A stretch of DNA of 64,000 bases from Pachypanchax playfairii. Taxonomy: Eukaryota; Chordata; Actinopteri; Cyprinodontiformes; Aplocheilidae. Shown piece after piece: positions 53,030 through 63,285 of the stretch. A program made the translations under genes and the position numbers. The notes beneath the pieces were generated by a model, which saw only the letters and a program-made list of their open reading frames with translations, made no database searches and was not told where the DNA came from. The stretch covers positions 4,394,932 to 4,458,931 of the forward strand of contig SSNP01000010.1 of the NCBI GenBank assembly GCA_006937955.1. Direction: 5' to 3'. Positions within the stretch are counted from its first letter, which is position 1; every line of letters begins with the position of its first letter.

Positions 53030-54180
53030 TCTTATTATTCTCAAATGGGTTCTTGGTTATTGTTTAGATTAGTCTAACCCTTGTTTTCTTTTGATTCTTC
53101 TTTTCTTGTACTCTGTTATTAGAGATGTTCCTTTGTACTGCTCAGGCTTCTTTGTACTTATATCACGTGTTTACACTTTGGTTTGAATTTTTATTCTTTA
53201 CTTAGCCGTCCTTGTGATCAGTTGTGTTTAGCTTTACTCCTTGTCATCTGGCCTTCTTATGGACCCAATAGGTTTTCTAGCTCCCAAAGAGTTTTGAGCC
53301 TTGCATGTACCTACAAAATTACTTTGTGGACTCTTTGGGAAAAAAGATTGATCCTTGGGAACAGCTAAGATTGGCTACTGACGTAAGGGAACTACTGTGG
53401 GCCACACTCTCTTGCTGCCATCACTAAGGGCAGACAATCTCTTTGTGGATGTTGAGATCAAATACCAGGCAGCAGTAGCAGAAATCTTTGATGTGGAACC
53501 TTCACTGAAGTTCTAGCCAGGCCTCACCCCACCCCAACAGCCTTATTCCATGCTTCAACTGCCTTAGACTCCAGAGTTTCCTGAAGCTTCCCTTGTGCCA
53601 TCTTGTGCTACTGAACCGTCTGTGTTTTCCAAGGCTGCAGCTCCAGCCCCTCTGGGGTTTTCCTGCTCTACAGCTCAAGTCAAGGCCTGTTCTCTGCAAC
53701 AATGGTGTTGCTGCCAAAGATTTGCCTCAGAAACGATCCAGTACAGCCCAATTTGAGCTTGTATATGGCTCTGTACCAGCCCCAATAGAGCATAGGTTTC
53801 TGATGCAGTCATGACTCCTGCTGAGGTCTCTGCCAATGCTATGGCCCCTACACAGGTCAAAGCTGGTTTAAGTGAGCCCACAGGAAAATCTCTTGACTGG
53901 TTCTGGAAAAAGATCCAGGGTGATGCTTCTCAGGTAGCTTCAGTTTCTTAGTCCAGGTGGATCCAGTGGTGTCTCTCCAGTTCCTGTACCAGAGGCGTCC
54001 AAAGAAATACTTCTCAACTGGATTTTTGAGGGATCCAAGGTGACTCCTATCCAGCTTCCACCCAGATTCCAAGAGGGTCGAAGGTGACACCACTTTGTTG
54101 ATTGTTGTTTCTGAGTCAGAGAGGGTCCTGAGCAAGAACTCATCATCAGTTCCTCCTTCCACGTTTCATTCAGCCCCGAT
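53030..54180. other. Unrecognised decayed block, possibly LTR-element debris
   Basis: Composition changes sharply here. A T/C-rich segment (53030-53340) ends with TTTTGAGCCTTGCATG and ACTTTGTGGACTCTTTGG, which resembles the U5 end of fish Gypsy LTRs. It is followed by about 850 bp of GC-richer DNA (53340-54180) with proline/serine-coding potential in several frames and repeated GGATCCA/GGTGAC words. There is no long open frame and no recognisable domain. It could equally be a decayed retrogene or a low-copy repeat. Confidence 0.3.
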
Positions 54181-54267
54181 ATCTTCTTTCCTTTATCTGC
54201 AGCCCTTTAGCTGAATGCTGAGGGAGATTGAGAAAGAATCATTATGAAATCAGGCAGTCAGTATAAC

Positions 54268-54271
54268 CAAA

Positions 54272-54306
<35 letters not shown>

Positions 54307-54367
54307 ATACACAAACAAACAAACAAACAAACAAACAAACAAACAAACAAACAAATAAATAAATAAA
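54268..54367. repeat. Compound (AAAT)n(ACAA)n(AAAT)n microsatellite
   Basis: An AAAT array (to about 54309), an ACAA array (about 54310-54354), then AAAT again. Confidence 0.95.
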
Positions 54368-57300
54368 AATAAGTTGACATATTTAACAGTGTTAAAAATG
54401 CAAACAGATAATGTTTCTTAGCTAATCTACAAGCAATCCATATGTATTTGAATGTATTCTTAAAGTGCCCTGCTACAGTTTTATTACCCTGGGCCTTTAG
54501 ATGTCATACTTCCTTTTCCTTCCTGTGTTGTTTCCTTTTATTCTGCCCCTGCTGCCACCCCCTACAATGATCCCTGATCTCATTCCTTATTTCTCTGTCT
54601 GTGTTGTGTCTTCCTCAGTTTGTCCTTTTATCCAGAGGACAAAAAGAAGGAAGAGAACGAAGGCCTGTTTGAAGCTGGCGTCTGTCCCAAAATCAGTGGG
54701 CACACCTGGAAGCCAAATTGGTGGTGTTATTCTCCAGGGGCACACACACACATACACACACTGAAAGTCCCCCCACTCATTTTCTCACAGACACTCTCTC
54801 TATCTGTCGCACACACACATTTCCATTCTTACTTCAAAGCTCTGTGACTACAGGCCTCTGAGAGACTAAATACCGTTTACCTTCAACCCCATTGACTGAT
54901 TGGCTTCCTCTGCACTCACACACCACCACAAGCACATGAACGTGAACAAATACACACAGACTCTTCGCACAAAAAAGCTGGATGACAACATGTTTTTGAA
55001 CTAAATGACCCTATATAGGACGTGAGTGTTTGTCTGTGCTTGTGTTTGTGTTTACACTTGTCTCATTTTCACTTCACACATGTTGGTGGTCACCGTTTGT
55101 GTATCATTGTTACCTTCATGTCATGAATCCACTGACAGGGTTCAGTTTACCACTGTTTACAGCAGACAGTGTGTAATCCAAACACTATTTAAAAAAATGG
55201 TTACAAAAAAACACTAAAAAGTTCCCCATATTGAGTTCTGTTATGCTCTTTAAACTGTATATTTTACATCTAGTTTGTTTTATACAAAATTATGTACGTT
55301 TTGAAACAGTTTAAATTTAATCTAGGACTTCCTGTTGAGGAATAATCATCATTAAATAGATGGAAACAAGCTTTTAAATATCAATTTATGTCATAGGTGT
55401 TGTCCATCCATTTTGAATAGAAATATGAAACATGAATTCACAGAAATGTCACATGGGAGGTTAGAAGGATGTCAATAAGGGTTAAATCTGGAATGGGGAG
55501 TAGGGTGCATCTGCATCACTGGTTTCAAATGAACAAATTGCAGCTTTTCAGAACAAAAACAGCTTTTTTAATTTGAACTGTGAAGATCCTTCATTAATTA
55601 AAACATAACTTTCTACATTAGTTAAAGATTTATCAGAAAATGAAACGTTATCATCCCATTCAAAATTTTATAAATGAAAGATCTAATCTCTGGAATTTAC
55701 AAACATCTAATTTAGGATACAATATATGTCCCAGTAAATGTAAAATTTACACAGAACTTTTCAAATCAAATTGAAATTGAAATCAGCGCAAACAGAAATA
55801 GAAAATTATGGAGCATTAAAAATAAAGGGAAGCAGGAAAAAAATCATTCAAAACAAGAATAAAACCCACAGCATTTTATCAACCATGTAAATTCCACAAT
55901 TGTGTTGTGAACGTCATGTATCTAGCCAAACGTCCTTGGATGGTAGGGTAGTTGCAAAGGGATCACTGATTTTTGACAATGTCAGTTAGTCAGGTCACAT
56001 GACACTGACATGATATACCTGCTAAAAGCATAAGTAACAAAATGAAATCTGTGCAGTAACTGGATGATTTATAGAAATTGTTTGCAGTAGAGCAAGAAAG
56101 CGAATAAAGAAAGAAGTAGATCTTGCTCAACAGACATCAATCCTCAGGTCTCTCACAGGGTTTCACCACAACATCACAAGTCAAAGCTAACTCATGTCAT
56201 CTGCTCCAAGTCTTCCATTACTCCATCTTTTCTCACGCCATTCTATCAACATCGCTAATCATAAAACTGTATTTAAAATGAAGTATTAATTCCTGTAAGT
56301 GCTTCAACGGATCAACACAAAAGTTTTAACAGAATTCTATAACAATACTGAGAATAGAAATGTTGCATCTTCTTATCTAAAGGATGTTAAATTTCTTTAG
56401 AGTGTAGTTTGGTTTTCAGCACTGCGTTAAAATGTCAAAAAAGGAATCTCCAAAACATAATCCCAAACAGTTTGTAGAACATTGATTTATGAATCCAGAC
56501 AAACTGATATGATTTCATAACCATGTGAACTACACAAACGTGAGTTGATGATGAAATTATTATTTCACAGTCAGACAAAGGCAGACACAAGATTTCCACA
56601 GAGGAAATGCAACATCACATAACTGGAATTTAGTGAAGTTTTACTCTTTGAGGGTATTTTCTCTGATATGTTGTGAAGCTTCAGATCAAATGCTAAACTC
56701 CAGTCATGAGATGATTCTGTCTGGTTGAGCTCACATGTTTGAGTCAGGTTTTTTTCACTCACGCACACACATACATGCACACAAACTGAAAGCAGACAGC
56801 CTTCAACAGGGTTGGCTGCTCATATTTTGTAAACATGTTTACATTAAAGCAGCCAATCAGCGTGCAGACCCATCACACAGACAAGCAAGTCTTCACATGG
56901 TGTCTTCAGACACACAAAGGTAGATTTACTTACAATGCATGGATGCAAATAAGACACATACACATCTAGTTGACCTAAAGATAAACGTTAGAAACCAAAC
57001 CAGCACACCTAGAATTTCACTCTCAAACACACACAATATTTGAAATGGAAATATGTCGTTCCCAGAATTCACACCCAGTGACAATAACGACTACCAGGAA
57101 ACTTTTCAGGATACACAACATTCACTGGTGAAACTGTGTCTACCTGAAAGAAACATTTACTGGTTTCTCAGTAACCGTTTACATACCGTTTTTACAAAAG
57201 CTCATAACTCCCCTCATTTATTTCCAAAATTCCTTCATTTTTTCTGCTAATTAGCAACAAAATGTCCAATCTGTTTGTTTAAACAGAAAAAGAGACAAAA

Positions 57301-59395
57301 CAATCCAATGAAAGTGAGAGGCATCAGTGTCTCAGTTACTTAATTGATTGTATTATCATCATCATAGCTCTTTTTTCTTCAAAAGTTTAAAGACCAAAGT
57401 AAACGTTTCTGTTGTCACACATACCAGCAAGCATGAGTTGATTTGAGATAAAAACTTTCCCAACTCAACAAAACTTTCATGTTTACCAAACTTTCAAATA
57501 GTTTCAATAGATTTAGTGACAGTAAAATCCTTTCTTTTTTTGTTTTTTTCTTTTACATGTATATTTGGCTAATTCCACAGTAGAAACTGTGTAAATATCA
57601 AGCAGTAAGATTGATTAAAGTGTCATCATTTAATTTAAATAAGTGTTTAAAAAAATTGGGATGAAAGACAAAGTAATTTTACAAATATTCTGTAATAATT
57701 GTAAAACTTCCATATTTTGTACTACAAACGGAACAAAAATACAAAGAAAAGAAAAATACATGTGACAACTATTTATTTTGACCTTTTTATTAATTGTTTT
57801 CCTTTTGAAAACTGCTACGACATACTCTGCATAAGTTAAAAAAATAATTTCTAAAACTCTTTGGCACATTGGTAAATCATCTCCACACTGGTCACCAGTG
57901 AAAATAGTAAATTTCAATCAAATGTGTTCTAGAAATTCAGAGATTAGCCATTATTAGCTAAAGTTAGTATGAACATCCTGCAAGTTGCATCTTAAAATCA
58001 GTAGTTTTCTTTCGCCAACAGTGAAAAACTAGGTCAGTTTTAAAGAAACAGGTCAGTCTGTAAATGTTTTCTCTTCAAAATGTTGAGCAACAACTTTTCA
58101 ACTTCTTCCCTTCTGCAATAAAACTTTATTACAAAGTGATTTGCAAAAACTGGAGAACTAAAACCAGCTAGATTCTGATATTGTTTTTCCATTAGATTTA
58201 TCCAAAAATATTGTTAAGTTCATTTTCTGAGCATATTCAGCAAATTGGGTGCAGACAGTGACCAAATGAAAACACTTCAGGGCTAAAGGTTATCAGTCAT
58301 TGTCAATATTGCTGTCAAAGTAAAGAGTTTAGCAATTGGCAGCTAAACTCAGTTTTTTTTTTTACCTCCCACTCTTTCTGTCTGCTGCCTGAGAGGTTTG
58401 TGTTATATACGAGCATTCTCCTTGACATTTGACAAGCAATCAATATGTGATGATTACCTGTGACTGTAACAACAAGCTAGCCACTACTCCTATTACAACA
58501 GATCCTTCTATTCATGCAACCTTATCGGCTGTTTGTTCATAGACTTGCATTTGACTCTTAGGGAAAATCTCTGACGTGAAAACTCGAACCAACAGGAGGA
58601 ATTTGACACTTTCTGATACCTTAAAATATGACTCATTAGAGTGTTTTATTATTGGAAGAAATGTTTTTTCTTCATTTGTGTGTTTGACAGGGTTTGCCTC
58701 TGTCCCAGCAATGAGTTATGTTGTGTTGCATATCAGTGTGTGTCCTTGGTAGGAGATGAGTTGTAGAAGAAGGGGGAGAATTCAACTCAATCTGAGGGAA
58801 ACTGGCAACCTTTAAATCACTTCATAGTTTGGGCACTGGGGTCACGGCAAAATCAGAGCTGACAGATTAGAAGAAAACCCACTTTTCCTATCTGTCGCTG
58901 TTTATTAGTCTCCTCTTTCATATAGAAGAGAGGGTGAGCAAGAGATGGATGGAACATTAATTACAAATGTATGGAGGGGAAAATAAGACCTAAAAGAGAC
59001 CAGTGACAATCAGCAATAATGCAGGAAAATAAAGAACATTGATGGGAGAAAATTAACGAAGGGGTTGAGAAAACGATGATTAAAAGAAGGAAGAGAGGAA
59101 GACGTATGGAGAAGGTGACAGGGCGAAAGGAAAAGAATTAAGGGGAAGTAGCAATAAATTAGAAAAAATCATGGTGAAAATATGACAGTGTTGCGAGGAA
59201 AGAGATGAATGAAAAGGAAAAGACTAGAGTAAGGCAGGAGGAGGAGGTGTGGAGAATTATTGCAGAACTGATTACTGAAGAGAAGGAAGGTCATGACAAT
59301 ACCTTCATATCTTTTCCCTGTTTCATTTTAGTTCACTATCTTGTCTTTCTCTCCTAGTTGTTGAAGAAAACTGGGATTTTTCATCTAATCTTTTA
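54368..59395. other. Non-coding stretch
   Basis: AT-rich. 54600-54730 begins with a good acceptor (TGTTGTGTCTTCCTCAG) and has two open frames but no donor. A strongly purine-rich tract lies at 59030-59270. No gene is recognised. Confidence 0.5.
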
Positions 59396-59594
59396 TTGAT
59401 AAAAGTATTTGGCCACATCACACCAACATGGTCCGTATTTATGTATTCAAGCACACAGATTTCAACATGGAGTTGGACCTCATTTGGAGATGTTACATTT
59501 TCCAAAATGCGTCATCATGGGATTGCCCATCACCGGAGATGAAAGGCTAAGCCCAAACCCTGAACAACAGGTGTTTCCAAATACTTCTGCCCAT
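59396..59594 (-). mobile_element. Tc1/mariner deletion derivative (MITE-like)
   Basis: The left end AAAAGTATTTGG (59401-59412) and the right end CCAAATACTTCTGCCCAT (59577-59594) are inverted copies of a Tc1-type end. Just inside are TTTATGTATTCAA and TTTCAACATGGAGTTGG, and near the right end CTAAGCCCAAACCCTGAACAAC. From memory, these match the left flank and an internal coding-strand complement of common fish Tc1 elements, so this is a roughly 200-bp remnant of a roughly 1.5-kb parent, read on the minus strand. It has no coding capacity. Confidence 0.75.
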
Positions 59595-61543
59595 GTTGTT
59601 TGTTCCTGCAGTCCATTACAATACAGCACTATAAAGTTATATGCAATAATTAAAACCATGTTGACACTCTTCTTCAAAGAAAAGAGACATGAAAAGAAGA
59701 CTACTTAATTTAACTAATTAACATTCATTAACATTGTCCTGCAATCAGAATCAATCAGCAATCAGAATGTTTTTCTGGGTGCAGAGGAAACCCTGACAGA
59801 TTTACTTTGACAAACTGAGCATACCGGATTCACTGGAATGTTACTTATATTTTATTGTAATTTCATTTGGAGGCTATGTTAGTGTATTACAATTGAAACA
59901 GTTCAGGGAATGTCAAGATAAAAAAAGAAGAACGGATAGAAGAACATAAAAGAAAGAAGATGGGCGAGAGAGAGAAATCCTAGGAATCTGCTTGAACACC
60001 TGCAGAAAGAGGAAAAACAAGAAGAGAGACAGCACAGCATCAACTAACCTGCATATAAAACAATGTCATTTCAATTAAACACACATGAGTAATGACATTA
60101 CTTAACACACCATGAAATTATTGAACAGTCAGTGTGAAAAGTGTTAATTTAAAATTTGTGTGGTAAGTAATGTTCCAAATATGATCATTTACAGTCTTCC
60201 TTTCCTTTTTATGTAGAGCAGAAATAGCATCTCAGTGCACGCTGTTGTTACATGCTGTGACTCGGAACGACAGTGTTTCTGTGTTCTAGCTTGTGAAGCG
60301 TATAACAAGCCAGTAAGAGACACAAAGAAACTTTCCTCTGCATTAGATTTCAGAAATGTTTTCTTTGACTCCCTAAGCGACCATAAGAAAATAAAGAGGC
60401 CTTTAGTTTGTGTTTCAGCTGATCAGCAGAGGGTGACTCTTGGCCTGTTTACATCTTTGCTCCTCTCTGTCTCCAGGTGTGGCTTGAAGGGAAAGCCCAG
60501 TTGATGCCAGTACCATTTTGCTCTTGATATCAGATGTCTGGCTGACTGACTCACCTGATGCATGTCTGGTTAGTGGTGACTCATACAAACACAAATAGAG
60601 ATGGATGTATTATATACAAATAGCTGCACCCATATGCAGAGAAATTATTTGCCAACTGAAGTTCAGACACACACACACATACGCGTAGAGATCAAGGGCA
60701 TTCCCGTGTGGGTCTGACTAAGTGTCTGTGAGCAGCAGACACAGACTAAAGAATGTAAACTGGAATGGTTGCTGGTTGAAATCCCAACAGAATGCAGGAA
60801 GACACCGAGTTTCATTAGGTATGTCAGCTCATGCACGCGACTGATACTAGCTACTACTTACCCTCTTTTACTCTTACATATTTCTGTTCTTTAACACCAC
60901 CCTGCAGCTCATTCTTTCCTCCCAGAGATTAGAGAGTGAGCTTGTGAAAGACAGTTGAGAAATTAAAACCCGTCTGCCACATAAACAAACCATTATTAGT
61001 TAGGATGCTATACATGATTTAATGAGGTTTGTAATTTTTTTTAACAACGTTCTCGAAGGTTCTCGGTAAAAGTGGCAGGTGTTTTACAACAAACATTTTT
61101 TGCTGTAAAAATTATCCAAACAATTAAACTCCAATTACATCATATTTTATCATAATCTATCATAAAATACTGTAGTTTTGTGTGTTATTAAAATTTGCTA
61201 TATAAAATAATTAGTTACTATATGTGATATTCTCTGTAACGTGATACAATGTTCCAAGAAAGTGAGAATCCGACTGAAGTGACAGAACAGTTAAATCCAG
61301 AAACGAACACAATAATATATTTTTTTATATGAGAAAATTGTTAATCTGGCCCATTTTTCTTAAATTTTTTCATTGTACAACTTCACATTTTAGTTTTAAA
61401 AAAGTTAAACAAAAGATTTGATGTTAAAAAAAACTGTTGATATGACAAAATCTAAAAGTTTTCAGAAGAGAACCAAACAACAAAGTGACATATATTAAAT
61501 CTTTCTAGAAAAAAAACAAACAAAAAAACTGTTATTCAAGTTT
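59595..61543. other. Non-coding stretch before the retrotransposon
   Basis: AT-rich. A frame at 60208-60504 is open for nearly 100 codons after a good acceptor (CTTTCCTTTTTATGTAG). It has no ATG near its start, no known motif and no partner exon, so I do not call a gene. Confidence 0.5.
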
Positions 61544-61679
61544 TGTCAGGATCAGTGTTTTGTGTGCTGTGCATTTTCTGTGTCGGGTGAGTCATCTACT
61601 TTCAGAGAAGAGCTACGCTGGAGCGCGAGGTAGATTGATTACACCTGGCGGAGATCAGAGCTGATGAGGAGCAGGGTGC

Positions 61680-61721
61680 TACTTAAGGATGAAGCAGACG
61701 TTCACTCAGCGCCTGGTTGTT
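61680..61721 (+). promoter_or_regulatory. LTR core promoter and predicted transcript start
   Basis: TACTTAAG at 61680-61687 is TATA-like. GCCTGGTTGTT begins 31 nt downstream of its first base, at 61711. The start is placed here because this 11-mer is complementary to the PBS, which in self-priming elements pairs with the very 5' end of the RNA. This is a prediction from sequence. Confidence 0.65.
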
Positions 61722-61728
61722 AACCTAT

Positions 61729-62082
61729 ATGGTAGCTTCTATGTGCCATCCTAGTGATTCATTCCTAGTGATTTTTCCGAGTTTCTTATTGTGCTTTTCT
61801 GAGAGAGTTTTTCCCTGTGTTCGTTTAACCTGTCGTCTTCAGGATTTTCGTCACCCTGCTCCTTGTGTTCCGAGGATCCTTCTGTGTCCAGCGTCTGATC
61901 TCCCTGAGCCCTGTCTACCTCCCTCCAGCGATCTCACCCGACCTGGACTTACCACCTCCCTGCACAGCACCGCACTGGACCTGTCCTCCTCCCGAGAGTT
62001 ACCAGCTTCAAACTCCTGTGAGTCGTTTCATCTCCCCTCCCCTGCAATATCCTCTGTATATATCTACCGGCTCCTTCACTAA
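61729..62082 (+). other. Leader open frame inside the LTR (117 codons)
   Basis: ATG at 61729, only about 18 nt from the predicted transcript start, opens a 117-codon frame ending at TAA 62080-62082, well before gag. The protein is rich in serine, proline and leucine and matches nothing I know. It may be a regulatory upstream frame or chance. Confidence 0.35.
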
Positions 62083-62101
62083 CTCTCATCTCCCCTTGCA
62101 G
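62018..62101 (+). other. Possible 84-nt intron in the LTR R region
   Basis: The donor is CCT|GTGAGT at 62018. A branch-like CACTAAC lies about 20 nt before the acceptor, which has a strong tract CTCTCATCTCCCCTTGCAG ending at 62101. The length fits small fish introns. Use of the sites is not shown. Confidence 0.4.
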
Positions 62102-62176
62102 TCCCGAGAACCACCTGACGCACCAGATCACCGAGCACATTTTCACTGTACATATAATGTCACTTGTTCACGTGTA

Positions 62177-62182
62177 AATAAA
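62177..62182 (+). terminator. LTR polyadenylation signal AATAAA
   Basis: AATAAA is followed by a GT/T-rich stretch (CCTGTTCACTTTTTC). In the 5' LTR it is normally bypassed; the 3' LTR copy would end the transcript. Confidence 0.75.
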
Positions 62183-62229
62183 CCTGTTCACTTTTTCACC
62201 GGAGAACTGTGTCTGAGTCTGAGTCCAGC

Positions 62230-63285
62230 ATGTGGGTTAACAAACTGACAGAGCCCGTGACAGAACAACCAGGCCAGTCAGACCCAGCGGACTCAGCCGG
62301 ACTACTGCTGACTGGAATGCAGGACCTCCTAGCGAGACACGAGGCTGTTCTGAACTCCTTGAGTGAGCGACAGCAGTTTAACCACCAGAGGTTAGAGGAC
62401 ATTGCCGGACTGCTGCAAAGCATGCAATTACAACTGTCTGCTCTTTCTCAGCCTCTTCCACAGCCTGCGTCAGCACCACCAGAGCCTGATCCTCCGACTC
62501 CGGCGGCGTGCGCTCCCGTGCGCAATGTGACTCTGCCCAACCCTGAAGCTTACGCCGGAGAGTCAGGTAAAGGATCAGGTTTTCTGCTTCAGTGCTCTTT
62601 GATTTTTTGCCGGTCCCCTCAGTCTTTTCCCAATGACGCCTCCAAGATTGCTCACATCATCGGCCTTCTAAGGGGACGTGCGCTCCGATGGGCGGAGGCT
62701 AAATACAGCTATTCCCTCATTCAACGCACGTCCATGGAAGCTTTCATAAAAGACTTTGAGCGGACCTTCACCTACAGGAAATCCGAGTCCGAGATCACCC
62801 ATCAACTCCGCCATATTAAACAGGGAAAGAGGTCAGTGGCCGATTTCTCTGTAGACTTTCGTACCTTGGCTGCTGAGTCTGGCTGGAATACGCCGGCGCT
62901 CAAGGGAGCGTTTGTGGGCGCGTTAAGTCGGCCGATTCGGGAGCAGCTTATCCATCGAGACGAACCCCAGACACTGGAGGATCTGATCACCCTCGCCATC
63001 AGGATCGATCATCAGATGTCTGGATACTACTGGGAGGAGCTGCGGGCGCGCTCGCCACCTAGAGCGGCATCTAGGAGGTCGGAAGCAGCGCTCTCACCCA
63101 GGGCTGCAGAGGATCAGTCCGGAGATGAACCGATGCAGCTGGGGAACGCGCGGCTTTCTCCCACCGAAAGACAACGACGCATGGAGGCACGCGAGTGCTT
63201 ATACTGCGGGACAGCAGGGCACTTTATCGCTGCGTGCCCCATGCGTTTAAACGTCCGCGACCGTCAGAACTTCCGGGAGGTCTGA
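62230..63285 (+). CDS. gag: Gag polyprotein
   Basis: This is the structural protein that forms the virus-like particle and packages element RNA. It reads 351 codons from ATG 62230 to TGA 63283-63285. Residues about 25-70 (from leucine-rich D-L-L-A-R-H to S-A-L-S-Q) look like a coiled coil, followed by a proline-rich linker. The capsid part (about 105-255) has F-L-L-Q-C-S, L-L-R-G-R-A-L-R-W-A and R-S-V-A-D-F-S-V-D-F-R-T-L-A-A-E-S-G-W. The C-terminus is basic and ends with one zinc knuckle, C-x2-C-x4-H-x4-C. The start is uncertain. Related fish elements usually begin M-D-P-A-D, but here that position reads S-D-P-A-D (62279 onward), so the ATG at 62230, inside the LTR U5 with A at -3, is the first usable one. 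The next in-frame ATG is at about 62317. No internal stops. Confidence 0.92.
   Translation: MWVNKLTEPVTEQPGQSDPADSAGLLLTGMQDLLARHEAVLNSLSERQQFNHQRLEDIAGLLQSMQLQLSALSQPLPQPASAPPEPDPPTPAACAPVRNVTLPNPEAYAGESGKGSGFLLQCSLIFCRSPQSFPNDASKIAHIIGLLRGRALRWAEAKYSYSLIQRTSMEAFIKDFERTFTYRKSESEITHQLRHIKQGKRSVADFSVDFRTLAAESGWNTPALKGAFVGALSRPIREQLIHRDEPQTLEDLITLAIRIDHQMSGYYWEELRARSPPRAASRRSEAALSPRAAEDQSGDEPMQLGNARLSPTERQRRMEARECLYCGTAGHFIAACPMRLNVRDRQNFREV
62264..62274 (+). promoter_or_regulatory. Primer-binding site, self-priming type
   Basis: AACAACCAGGC lies one base after the LTR end and is an exact reverse complement of GCCTGGTTGTT at 61711-61721. It does not start with TGG, so it does not look like a normal tRNA primer site. 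Self-priming by the folded 5' end of the element RNA is established for Tf1 of fission yeast and proposed for the sushi group. Confidence 0.8.
63246..63252 (+). promoter_or_regulatory. -1 frameshift slippery site TTTAAAC
   Basis: In the gag frame it reads T TTA AAC, an exact match to the X XXY YYZ rule and one of the most efficient known slippery heptamers. It lies directly after the zinc knuckle and 33 nt upstream of the gag stop. Slipping back one base here enters the pol frame, which is open from this point to the window end. Confidence 0.9.

Larger units (their letters stand above)
61544..62262 (+). repeat. 5' LTR, 719 bp
   Basis: It starts TGTCAGG and ends CCGTGACA, giving the canonical TG...CA ends with TGTCA/TGACA inverted termini. 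It contains a TATA-like TACTTAAG (61680-61687), a predicted start at about 61711 and AATAAA at 62177-62182. That divides it into U3 of about 167 bp, R of about 490 bp and U5 of about 60 bp. The 3' LTR is outside, so the ends rest on this structure only. Confidence 0.85.

Noticed and set aside
53857..54162. 101-codon minus-strand frame as a gene
   Set aside because: Low-complexity codon content, no motif, and two overlapping frames of similar length; more likely decayed repeat DNA.
60208..60504. Nearly 100-codon plus-strand frame after a good acceptor
   Set aside because: No ATG near its start, no domain, and no partner exon or polyadenylation context. Similar lengths occur by chance elsewhere in the window.
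61865..62248. 127-codon frame spanning the LTR end
   Set aside because: It starts without ATG and lies in the LTR R/U5, overlapping other frames there. No motif.
62196..62999. Minus-strand frames opposite gag
   Set aside because: Shadow frames of the clearly supported gag reading.
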